64,000 nt of DNA from Hibiscus mutabilis (lineage: Eukaryota > Streptophyta > Magnoliopsida > Malvales > Malvaceae): the NCBI GenBank assembly GCA_019671005.1, contig CM033721.1:55099680-55163679 (forward strand), given 5' to 3'. A program made the translations under genes and the position numbers. The notes below the pieces were generated by a model. That model made no database searches and had not been told where the DNA came from. It saw nothing but the letters and a program-made list of their open reading frames with translations. Positions within the stretch are counted from its first letter, which is position 1. The number at the start of each line of letters is the position of its first letter. This document shows, piece by piece, positions 36,179 through 46,764 of the stretch.

Positions 36179-37740
36179 TGTTGCGCGTAATAAGTGCTAC
36201 GCAAATGTGCAAGTATACACGTCGCAAGTTATAGTATAAAAGATATCGTCTCCACAGGGATTGGTGCCACTTCAAGAATCTAGTCTCTTGCACTGTAAAA
36301 AGTAAAAACACAAATAAAGGATTATAGAAGTTTAACTAATAACTAATCTAGAAAGAAAATAAAGTAAAAGAAAAGATGAGATCGAATGAGAGAGAGATAG
36401 GTCAGGTTATCGTGAGTTGAGGTGTGATAGCCGATTGGATCGTTTTGGTAAAAGAGTGCACGGGCAACTCAGTTGCCGTGGAAACTTGCACAACGGGGTT
36501 GCCTTGGCAACTAATCGATGGTTGCCTGGGCAACTAGTTGGGCAACTACTTGGGCGTCTGGGTAGCAACCTTCAAGGTTCGGCAGAGCGTTCTTCAATGG
36601 ATTCTTCTTATCCCTGTCGAAACTCTAGCTACTTGTGCATGCCTTGATAATACATCCCTGCGTGAATCAAGGGTGAACAACAACCAATCTTGCGCTCCTC
36701 TTAGCCGTTGAAATCCTTAACTTATTCCTAAGCCGGATTAATCTTCACCATCAATAGATTGAATAAAGATCATATTCATTCGTTTCTTGAATCTAACTCT
36801 CCCGATATTAGATAAATAGATGAAATCACGAGATCCTCTCCAAATTCACTCTCAAACAAGAATAAGAACCAAGAATGAATAAACCTTGAAATAGAAAAGT
36901 GCAAACTCTTATTACCTAAACAAAAACCAATAGTTTCTCACAACCACAAAACACAATAACCATAGCCAAGTAGATTTAGTTCATGGCTAGGTTCCAAAGA
37001 AACATAAGATAAACAATCCCTAGCATGAACCCAATTGAACAAGAAAGAAAAGGATGAAGGAGGAGGCTTGTCGAAATCCTCCTTGCCCTAGATGCTTGTC
37101 GAAAATTCTCTCCTCTCGCCCTCCTTGGTCTTGTCGAAATTCCCTATTGCTCTCCCCCTTGGATTGTCAAAATCTCCTTGCTATTTATAGGGCTAGGCCA
37201 AAGTCCTTCTTTGAGGAGGAGTTTAAGTTGGAATTAAATTATCTTTAAAGAATATAATTCTTTATTATAATTGTATTCCTACTAGAACTTCTCCTATCTT
37301 CTTGGAATTTAATTCTTCTTTAATCTCTGCATGGCAATCAAATTCCTTTGGGTTTGGGCTTTGCTCCACGTCATCTTGGGCTTGTTTAGTCCTCAATTTC
37401 GACTACCATATCACCTTTACTCTTGTCGACAATTGCCATGGCAACTGACTCGGCGTCTCCTTCATGCATTGCCCTGGCAACTAGCTCGACGTCTCCTTCA
37501 TGCATTGCCCTGGCAACTAGCTCGGCATTGCTTTGGCAAGTGATCCTGCACATACACACACAAAGCACACCAAAGCAGCATCTTTTCCACAAAAACTACC
37601 AATTTATGTAATCAAGCTCAATGATTGAAGGAAACATGGATTAATGCATTAATGGCTAACTATGCAACTAATATGAGCCTAAGTCTAACAATAATATGAG
37701 TAAAAAGGGTAAGAAAAATAGTACTTTTGAACACTTATCA
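36179..37740 (-). repeat. Element D, 3' LTR
   Basis: 1562 bases, tgttgcgcg...cacttatca on the plus strand. A TATA box CTATAAATAG lies on the element strand near 37178-37191. Palindromic TTGCC-NN-GGCAA motifs cluster at 36455-36570 and 37430-37530. Confidence 0.95.
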
Positions 37741-37785
37741 CACCCTCAAACTCGAACTATTGCTTGTCCTCAAGCAATGCAAACT
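37741..37785 (-). promoter_or_regulatory. Polypurine tract of element D
   Basis: The element strand reads GTTCGAGTTTGAGGGTG directly before the 3' LTR, preceded by GAGGACAAGCAATAG-type sequence shared with A, C and E. Confidence 0.8.
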
Positions 37786-38597
37786 CATAATTACCTGCCA
37801 AGACTTCAATTTTCACAAACTTAGCTTTGAACTTGATTTCAATTCTCTGAACCGGGGCACAAAGTATGATTGGCTTTTTATTTTTCGGAAAACTTAGGAG
37901 TTAGTCGGAATCAAACTATAATGCTTGTGAGTGTGTGCGGAGTTGTGTGCAAGTTGATTTTTCGGATTCTATGCAAACAAGAGGTTTTCAAATTACTTCA
38001 TTGGGTTCTTTTTAACATGTTTTAACTAGAGCCAGTGTTGGGCACCTCTAGTGTTTTGTTTTTAGTTTTATTAAGTTAATTTATTCGACTAGAGCCGGTT
38101 TCGTGCACCTCTAGCGATCAATTTTTAACACATACTAGAGCCAGTTTTGGGCACCTCTAGTGATCAATTTTTTAGCACATGCTAGAACCAATTTCGGGCA
38201 CCTCTAACATTCATCCAATTTTTATTCTAATCCCCCAATTTGTTAATTATCAACCTATGTTTACTAGAATTCCTTAAATCAATCAAACCACAATAGTGTT
38301 TCATCAAATTTAGCATCATAGTAAAATTCTAAGGTTTTCCATGGTTATCCTAGAATAAAAATTCTATCAATTAAGTGCATTGGCAAAGTCATCATCGGAT
38401 ATTCATCAAATCTAAGAAATTCTTGTTCCAATTAAAGGCATGGCAAGCAATTTATGTATTCTAAATGTAATACTTTAAGATGAATGTAACTAAACATGGT
38501 AACTACTAATAACAATCCCCCCAAACTCGAGTGAGGCATTGTCCTCAATGCATGCATAAAAATAACGAAAAATAAAAATAAAAATGCATACGAGGAC
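37786..38597 (-). other. Element D 3' spacer with tandem array
   Basis: Non-coding. Four imperfect copies of a block containing 'actagagccagttttgggc' and 'acctctag' start at 38025, 38088, 38133 and 38181. A second polypurine-like block (element strand CACTCGAGTTTGGGGGGA) with GCATTGAGGACAATG lies at 38516-38556. Confidence 0.75.
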
Positions 38598-38835
38598 TTA
38601 CTCCGAGAGTTCATCATCGTAGATGATTAGTTTCCTTTTGGTCGGTGTCTTGATTCTCTTGCTTGAACGCAATGGTTGTTTTCTTGTTGTCGGTGGTGTC
38701 TTTAGCTTTGGTTGCTGTGGCATCTTCAGGGTTGGTTGCTGTGGCATCAGCTTGTGCAGGTACGATGTAGGTTGCCACGACATCTTCTTCATTGGTTGCC
38801 GGGGCAAGGATCTTGGCAGTAAATTTCCTTAGCAT
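38598..38835 (-). CDS. Short 3' ORF of element D, remnant of env-like gene
   Basis: An ORF from 38835 to 38614 holds the repeats DATATNPEDATATKAKD. An overlapping frame, ending at 38598, has a basic stretch KRIKTPTKRKLIIYDDELSE similar in position and style to the env-like C-terminal tails of A and E. The large conserved N-terminal domain of the env-like gene is absent: only about 170 bases separate this ORF from the integrase end. It is probably a remnant, possibly untranslated. Confidence 0.45.
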
Positions 38836-38929
38836 ACTAGTTGTGAGTCTTGTTGTGAAAAAGAAAACAAAGAAAACCTGAAAACTAAATATAATGAAGA
38901 AAAATAAAATATCTCCTAAAAATAAAAAT

Positions 38930-38985
38930 GAAAATAAAAAGAAAAAGAAAAAGAAAAAGAAAAAGAAAAAGAAAAAGAAAATATT
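38930..38985. repeat. GAAAAA-type simple repeat
   Basis: About nine tandem copies of aaaaag (gaaaaagaaaaag...) directly downstream of the element D integrase end. Confidence 0.85.
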
Positions 38986-39000
38986 GAAAGGAGAGCATGC

Positions 39001-40600
39001 TCATGCATCTCCTAAGTTGACCATTTCTTTGTTACGTTCCACATGGGCACCATTGTAGTGCTTCAATCTTTGTCCATTAACTTTGAATTCATGGTTGTCA
39101 GAGATGGACTTGATTATCACAGCACTATGGGAGAATGGTTTGACGACTTCGAATGGTCCCGACCATCTTGATTTTAGCTTTCCCGGGAAAAGTTTTAGCC
39201 GAGAATTGAATAGGAGAACTAGTTGCCTTGGCGTGAATTGCCGTGGCAATAGTTTCTTGTCGTGCCATCGCTTTGTTTTCTCCTTGTAGATTCGTGCATT
39301 GTTATAGGCGAGTGCACGAAATTCTTCTATCTCATTAAGATCCATCAAACACTTTTGTCCGGCACTTTCCCAATCCATATTCACAGTCTTGATTGCCCAG
39401 TACACCTTGTGCTCGATTTCCACCGGTAGATGACATGTTTTACCATAGACAAGTCAGAAGGGGGACATACCTAAGGGTGTTTTGAATGCAGTGCGATATG
39501 CCCAAAGTGCGTCATCTAGTCTTAATGACCAATCCTTCCTAGATGGATTTATGACTTTCTCGAGTATTCCATTCAACTCCCGGTTGGAAATTTATGCTTG
39601 CCCGTTGGTTTGTGGGTGATATGCCATGGCGATCTTGTGTGATATGCCGAAGCGTTGCAACATCTTGGCAATTAGTCTGTTGTCAAAATACTTGCCTTCT
39701 TCGCTGATAATTGCTCTCGGCATCCCAAACCGTGTAAATATGTTTTTCTGCAAGAATCGTTGCACGGTCTTGGAATCGTTGTTGGGAACTGCAGTTGCCT
39801 CAACCCATTTAGACACGTAGTCGACGGTAAGTAGAATGTAGAGGTTACCGAATGAAGATGTGAAAGGTCCCATAAAATCGATCCCCCATACATCGAACAG
39901 TTCTACCTCGATGATGTTCTAGAGCGGCATCTCATGACGTCTAGAGATATTGCCCGTCCTCTGGCAACGATCACATTGCTTGTAAAAGTCTTGGGCATCT
40001 TTGTACAATGTTGGCCAATACAAACCGGATTGCAACACTTTGGCCGCGGTACGAGTTCCTCCAAAATGTCCTCCATAGGGTGAAGAATGGCATTGCCGGA
40101 GTACATTCTGTTGCTCTTCTTCAGGGACACATCGGCGGATAACCTATTTTGCACATTGTTTAAACAAAAGAGGCTCGTCCTAAAAGTAATGCTTAGCATC
40201 ATGGCAGAACCGATTCTTCCCTTGGTGAGTAATGCCATAAGGAAAAATACCACAAACAAGGAAATTAACTAAATCCGCGTACCAGGGTATTGCCGAGGCA
40301 TGTGCTGCCGTGGCGACTACTCCCAAAATTGCCGAGGCGTGCGCGTCAAAGGCTGCTGCGGCGTCAAGGGTTGCCGAGGCATTTGCATCAATGGTTGCCG
40401 AGGCGTTGTGGGTTGCCGAGGCGTCTAGGGTTGCCGAGGCGTCGAGGGTTGCCGAGGCAACTAAAATTTCTTCATCCGAGAATGCATCGCATATCTCAAG
40501 ATCCGCGTCCTCTTCCCTATTGTGTTCCAGACGTGATAAGTGATCGGCCACTTGGTTTTTTGTTCCTTTCCTGTCCTTAATTTCAATACAAATTCTTGTA
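39001..40600 (-). pseudogene. Element D integrase and RNase H-integrase linker
   Basis: After RNase H the frame shifts and continues as DRKGTKNQVADHLSRLE, then an unusual A/S/T-rich repeat (40470-40280, ASATLDASATLDASATH and so on), then NFLVCGIFPYGI. The zinc-finger part is at 40150-39903. The core 39873-39592 contains YILLTVDYVSKWVEA, VPNNDSKT and AMAYHPQTNGQA. A stop (TAA) follows at about 39589, and a TGA at about 39467 precedes LVYGKTCHLPVEIEHKVYWAIK. The C-terminal domain 39423-39001 ends with WSGPFEVVKPFSHSAVII. Function would be chromosomal integration. Confidence 0.85.
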
Positions 40601-40618
40601 AAAGTAATATCCAACGAA

Positions 40619-42970
40619 TCAAACGAGTTTAGCATCCTTTTTAGCAAATAAGTATTTGATTGTCGAATGGTCCGTATGAACAATTACCTTTGTACCAATC
40701 AAATAGGATCGGAACTTGTCAAATGCGAAATCTATAGCTAGTAACTCATTCTCTGTTGTTGTGTAATTCACTTGAGCACCATTAAGAGTTTTACTAGCGT
40801 AGTATATCACATGGAAGGTCTTACTTGTGTGTTGGCCTAGGACTGCTCCTACCGCGATATCACTTGCATCACACATGAGCTCAAAAGGTAGCGTCCAATC
40901 TGGTGGAACGACAATGGGTGCCGAGGCAAGCTTTTTCTTTAGGGTTTCGAATGCTTGGTTGCAAGAATCATCAAAATCGAAGACTTTATCCTGTTCAAGC
41001 AGATTACACAAGGGTTTAGTGATTTTAGAAAAATTATGAATGAACCTCCTGTAAAAACCTGCATGTCCGAGAAAACTTCGAATTCCTTTAACCGAACTTG
41101 GTAGGGGTAATCTCTCGATCACGTCCACCTTGGCTTTGTCTACTTCAATTCCCTTGGATGAAATCTTGTGGCCGAGCACTATTCCTTCATCTACCATAAA
41201 ATGGCATTTCTCCCAATTGAGGACTAAATCCGTTTCTTCGCATCTTGCCAACACCCTCTCTAAATTGCCGAGACAATCGTCGAAGTCATTACCAAAAACC
41301 AAAAAATCATCCATGAAGATCTCAAGGAAGTCTTCGACCATGTCTGAAAAGAGCAACATCATGCATCTTTGGAAGGTTGTCGGGGCGTTACACAATCTGA
41401 ACGACATCCTTTGGAAGGCATAAGTACCGTATGGGCATGTGAAGGTTGTCTTTTCTTGATCTTCTGGTGCTATGGCAATTTGATTGTAACCTGAATAACC
41501 ATTAAGAAAACAATAAAAGGGTTTACCTGCAAGACGGTCAAGCATTTGATCAATAAAGGGTAATGGGAAGTGATCTTTCCTAGTGGCTTTGTTTAGCTTT
41601 CGATAGTCCATACAAACCCTCCAACCGGTCACAGTCCTGGTTGGGATAAGTTCATTATTTTCATTGCTTACCACTGTTATACCTCCCTTTTTTGGTACAC
41701 ATTGTACCGGACTTACCCACGTACTATCGGAGATAGGGTATATAATGCCGGCGTCAAGCCACTTGATGATTTCTTTCATTACAACCCCTTTCATGGCATG
41801 ATTCAGTCTCCTCTGGGCCTCAATTGAAGGTTTGTGATCATTTTCCAACAAGATCTTGTGCATGCACACCGCCGGGCTAATTCCCTTCAAGTCGGCAATT
41901 GTCCACCCTATTGCCTTTTTGTGTAGCTTCAACATCTTGATCAGCTTCTTTTCCTGCTCAGGCTGTAACTTAGAAGAAATAATTATAGGAAATGTATTAT
42001 CGGTCCCTAAGTATGTATATTTTAGTTGCTCTGGCAATTGTTTCAACTCAAGAATTGGTGGTTGTTCAATAGAGGGTTTTTCGAGCTTACCTTCCTTACC
42101 TGAGTAGTCCAGTGGTTCAAAGTATGTACCTGGTCGATTGGCTAGCCAATTTGCCTCTTCTGGTTGTTCCTCATCGACCGGTTCTTCATACTCCTCAGGT
42201 TCCTCTTGATCGGCAATGTAGTTGCCGAGGTAACTAAATTCCTTATCAAAGTTAAACTCTGCCGTGGCATGAAGTAGTTGGCATTCTTCTGGATCATCGG
42301 CATGCCTTAGTGTTTGGAACACATTTAGTTTGACCTGCTGGTCATTCACCCTCATTGTGAGTTCTCCCTTTTCAACATCGATCAAGGTTCTCCCTGTTGC
42401 TAGGAATGGTCTCCCGAGAATGATGGGTGCATGCTCATCTGCTTCACAATCCAAGATAATAAAGTCAGCGGGAAAAATAAATTTATCAACTTTTACCAGT
42501 ATGTCCTCGATTTTTCCCTCTGGATGCACATAGGATCTGTCGGCTAGCTGTAGCATAACTGTTGTAGGTCTTGCCTTCCCGATTCCTAGTTTTTGGAAAA
42601 CCAATTTAGGCATCAAGTTTATGCTAGCCCTAAGGTCGCATAGTGCTTTCCCGACATAGTGATTTCCAATAGAACAGGGTATTGTGAAACTTCCGGGATC
42701 CTTCAACTTGGGTGGCATACGATTGTGCAACATTGCCATGCATCCCTCTGTCGCGGCAACTGTTTCGAACTCTCCTAGCCTTGTTCTCTTGGACACAATG
42801 TCTTTAAGAAACTTGGCATAGTTTGGCATTTGTTCAATTGCTTCCACCAATGGCAAGTTGATGTGGACTTCCTTTAGGATATCAAGAAACTTCTTGAATT
42901 GGTATTCTTGCTTTTGTCGCTTCAACCTTTGTGGGAATGGTGGTGGAAGTCAGATATCTTCGATCCTTTA
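40619..42970 (-). pseudogene. Element D protease, reverse transcriptase and RNase H
   Basis: A 768-residue open stretch (42925-40619). Protease: ALCDLRASINLMP, where the usual DLGAS glycine is arginine, which would harm activity. Then IILGRPFLATGRTLIDVEKGELTM and an acidic linker. RT: STWVSPVQCVPKKGG, TGWRVCMDYRKLNKATRK, CPYGTYAFQRMSF, catalytic FMDD in EIFMDDFLVFG, and KGIRSFLGHAGFYRRFIH. RNase H: LPFELMCDASDIAVGAVLGQ, NELLAIDFAFDKFRSYL, VHTDHSTIKYL. It lies in the same frame as gag, with in-frame stops at 42968-42970 and 42950-42952. A one-base deletion in the KDAKPRL-equivalent region near 40620 ends the frame. Confidence 0.92.
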
Positions 42971-44668
42971 ATTGGTTTGAAACCTGATTGATGCTATTGC
43001 CGGGACATCTGGAGTTGCCGAGGCATTATCAACAGGGGTTGCCGAGGCATGCTTATCGCAAGTTGCCGAGGCATCTTTATTGTTGGTTGCTGCGGCAATT
43101 CCTAGTTCAGCATCTGAGGCTTTGCCGCTAGGTTCGTCTTGATCTTTTTGTGGAGTTTTGTTTGACGAGCGGGTTTGAACCTCTCTAAGTTGTTGGCCAC
43201 TTCTAGTGGTGATCGCCTTACATTGGTCATGGCCAGTTCCTCTTACGACTTCAGTATCGCTAGGTAAACCTCCTTGCAGTCTAGTATTCAGATTTTGAGC
43301 AAACTGTCCGACTTGATTTTCCAATAATTTGATTGTCGACTCTTGGTTTTGCAATCTCATCTCGGTCCTGTTAATAAAAGCATCAGTTCTTTTTATGAAA
43401 TTACTATTCTCAGCCATATAAGATTCAATTTTCATCATAAAAGCATTTAGAGAATTTTCCAAAGAACTAGATGTCGTCGGTTGTTGCTGTGGCAACTGTT
43501 GCCGTGGCATATTCTACTGGAATCCCGATGCTTGTGCATTCTGATTGTTCTGGTTTAGAGCATTGTTGGGATTACTCCATGAAAAATTTGGGTGCTTCTT
43601 CTAAGCTGGATTGTATGTATTGGACATCACATTGTTGTTCCGATTGTAATTCCCTACATAGAAGTTGGATTCCGGATTCTGCATACATTCAGAAGAATTA
43701 TGGTTATCACCACATAAATCACAAAAAGAATCCATTACCTTGACTTCATGTGTGTTGTTTGGTTTTTGCATGTTCTGGACCATCTTGGTTAAAGTGGCCA
43801 ATTGTGCCGAAATTGAATCTGATGATCCTAGTTCATGTATTGTGGCTTGGCGTCTAACTCCTCCTCTTCTAGTAGATGGGAATTGATAATCATTCTTGGC
43901 CAGCCTGTTTAAAATTTGCATCGCTTCCTCCGGCGACTTATCTAGGAGTATGCCGTTTGCCGAGGCATCTAGCATCATCCTTGTTGGTGTATTCACGACG
44001 TTGTAGAACATTGTTACTTGAGTCCACACCGGGAATCCGCGTAGGGGGCATTTGTGTAGAAGTTCTCTATATCGCTCCCAAGCCTCGTACATGGATTCAT
44101 CATCTGCCTGCCGAAAAGATGTAATGTCGTTACGAAGCTTATCAGTCAAATTTGTAGGATTAAATCTAGCAAGGAAATCATGACAAAGATCAGTACAAGA
44201 TGCTATGGATCCGGCAGGAATGCTATTCAACCATGCTTTTGCCCTATCCCTTAGTGAATAGGGGAATAATCTTAATCGTAATACATCGGGGGTGACTCCG
44301 TGTATCTTGAACGAGTTGCAAATCTCGAGGAAAGATTTCAGATGTTGCCGTGCATCTTCAGTTGCTGAGCCGCCAAATTGACCAATTGTGTTGATCATAT
44401 TAAACATTACCGGTTTGAACTCAAAGTGGTCGGCTTCAATTTCAGGTGCGACAACTCCTGGATTAAGTCCATCAAGATCTTCTTCAAGATAGTCTCGAAT
44501 AGTTCTGTTTCGTGCAAGAATCACTCCTCCTCCTGCTCGAACATCTTGATTTATATTGCCGTCTTGATTTGCCATTGCTTCTCTTATCCTTCGTCTAAGT
44601 CTTTGTAAGGTTCGTTCGATTTCTGGATCAAAGGGATATTTTGGTGAAGTCGGTCTCGCCCTGGTCAT
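42971..44668 (-). pseudogene. Element D gag, two in-frame stops
   Basis: The true ATG is at 44668 (MTRARPTSPKYPF); an upstream TTG frame extends a little further. Capsid text includes FKPVMFNMINTIGQFGG, LRLRLFPYSLRDRAKAWLNS and FRQADDESMYEAWERYREL. A zinc knuckle CX2CX3HX4C (CDLCGDNHNSSEC) follows. Stops at 43601-43603 (TAG where relatives have tryptophan) and 43514-43516 (TAG, probably from CAG) interrupt a frame that otherwise runs on into pol. The linker 43100-42970 carries the repeat ASAT four-residue units. Gag would form the particle that packages element RNA. Confidence 0.92.
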
Positions 44669-44766
44669 ATACCAATGCAAAACCAAAGTTTGTTAGCCCT
44701 TTGAATTTTAAACAAGAAAAGTAAAAAGAAAGTGCAAGAAAGTAAAAACAAAGCCGCTATTGCCAA

Positions 44767-44784
44767 TCCCCGGCAACGGCGCCA
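44767..44784 (-). other. Primer-binding site of element D
   Basis: The element strand reads TGGCGCCGTTGCCGGGGA, the 18-base match expected for a tRNA-Asp primer. Six bases separate it from the LTR end. Confidence 0.92.
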
Positions 44785-44790
44785 AAAACT

Positions 44791-46354
44791 TGTTGCGCGT
44801 AATAAGTGCTACGCAAATGTGCAAGTATACACGTCGCAAGTTATAGTATAAAAGATATCGTCTCCACAGGGATTGGTGCCACTTCAAGAATCTAGTCTCT
44901 TGCACTGTAAAAAGTAAAAACACAAATAAAGGATTATAGAAGTTTAACTAATAACAAATCTAGAAAGCAAATAAAGTAAAAGAAAAGATGAGATCGAATG
45001 AGAGAGAGATAGGCCAGGTTATCGTGAGTTGAGATGTGATAGCCGATTGGATCGTTTTGGTAAAAGAGTGCACGGGCAACTCAGTTGCCGTGGCAACTTG
45101 CACAACGGGGTTGCCTTGGCAACTAATGAATGGTTGCCTGGGCAACTAGTTGGGCAACTACTTGGGCGTCTGGGCAACAACCTTCAAGGTTCGGCAGAGC
45201 GTTCTTCAATGGTTTCTTCTTATCCCTAAGTCAAAACTCTAGCTACTTGTGCATGCCTTGATAATACATCCCTGCGTGAATCAAGGGTGAACAACAACCA
45301 ATCTTGCACTCCTCTTAGCCGTTGAAATCCTTAACTTATTCCTAAGCCGGATTAATCTTCACCATCAATAGATTGAATAAAGATCATATTCATTAGTTTC
45401 TTGAATCTAACTCTCCCGATATTAGATAAATAGATGAAATCACGAGATCCTCTCCCAATTCACTCGCAAACAAGAATAAGAACCAAGAATGAATAAACCT
45501 TGAAATAGAAAAGTGCAAACTCCTATTACCTAAACAAAAACCAATAGTTTCTCACAACCACAAAACACAATAACCATAGCCAAGTAGATTTAGTTCATGG
45601 CTAGGTTCCAAAGAAACATAAGATAAACAATCCCTAGCATGAACCCAATCGAACAAGAAAGAAAATGATGAAGGAGGAGGCTTGTCGAAATCCTCCTTGC
45701 CCTAGATGCTTGTCGAAAATTCTCTCCTCTCGCCCTCCTTGGACTTGTCGAAATTCCCTATTGCTCTCCCCCTTGGATTGTCGAAATCTCCTTGCTATTT
45801 ATAGGGCTAGGCCAAAGTCCTTCTTTGAGGAGGAGTTTAAGTTGGAATTAAATTATCTTTAAAGAATATAATTCTTTATTATAATTGTATTCCTACTAGA
45901 ACTTCTCCTATCTTCTTGGAATTTAATTCTTCTTTAATCTCTGCATGGCAATCAAATTCCTTTGGGTTTGGGCTTTTCTCCACGTCATCTTGGGCTTGTT
46001 TAGTCCTCAATTTAGACTACCATATCACCTTCACTCTTGTCGACAATTGTCATGGCAACTGACTCGGCGTCTCCTTCATGCATTGCCCTGGCAACTATCT
46101 CGGCGTCTCCTTCATGCATTGCCCTGGCAACTAGCTCGGCATTGCTTTGGCAAGTGATCCTGCACATACACACACAAAGCACACCAAAGCAACATCTTTT
46201 CCACAAAACCTACCAAGTTATGTAATCAAGCTCAACGATTGAAGGAAACATGGATTAATGAATTAATGGCTAACTATGCAACTAATATGAGCCTAAGTCT
46301 AACAATAATATGAGCAAAAAGGGTAAGAAAAATAGTACTTTTGAACACTTATCA
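44791..46354 (-). repeat. Element D, 5' LTR
   Basis: 1564 bases, near-identical to 36179-37740; scattered differences of roughly two per cent by eye. TATA box CTATAAATAG on the element strand near 45795-45806. It ends ttatca at 46354, followed by the duplicated ctggg. Confidence 0.95.
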
Positions 46355-46359
46355 CTGGG

Positions 46360-46764
46360 TTTGAATTTGAAAGTTAGTTAATTGATATAAGCGTGTTAAC
46401 TTCTTTATCCTCTTATTCTCTTTTGAATTTTAGGGTTGACTGGATCTTTGACCAGCTGACCAGACATCGGCCATCCTTCTTGTGCCACCCAAGTCTGGCA
46501 TTCACCGTCCTACTTTTGCCAGCTTGACTTGGCATTTCTATTCGGGTTCCTCGCTCTACTTTGTCAACTGCTCATGTCCTGCTCCTCCTACCCTGCCATG
46601 CACACCAAAGCAAAAGAACTACACCTTTACTCTGGAAAAAGAACCGTTCCCTAACTCCTTAATGTAAATGCATGATTTCACTATCTAAATGCATGAATAT
46701 ATACTCAAAGGCAGGCAAAAGCATGACAATATATGTAGGAAATAGTACTTTTGAGGAGTTAACA
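46360..46764 (-). repeat. Athila element E, 3' LTR inner part
   Basis: Continuation of 35172-36178 after element D. It ends ttgaggagttaaca at 46764, matching the LTR end of A at 1380. With the outer part it makes an LTR of about 1.4 kb. Confidence 0.85.

Larger units (their letters stand above)
36179..46354 (-). mobile_element. Complete Athila retrotransposon D
   Basis: A 10,176-base element on the minus strand with two LTRs, PBS, gag-pol, short 3' ORF, polypurine tract and target duplication ctggg (36174-36178 and 46355-46359). It inserted into the 3' LTR of element E; the empty site is seen in element A near 806-850. Its LTRs differ by roughly two per cent by eye, so it is the youngest element in the window. 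The coding region nevertheless carries several stops and frameshifts, so this copy would need proteins from another one to move. Confidence 0.93.

Noticed and set aside
40290..40580. Plus-strand open frames over the GCCGAGGC repeats
   Set aside because: They are antisense to element D pol; the repeated codons keep all frames open.
44767..44784. tRNA gene fragment
   Set aside because: Only the 18 bases complementary to a tRNA 3' end are present, at the LTR edge, so it is a primer-binding site.
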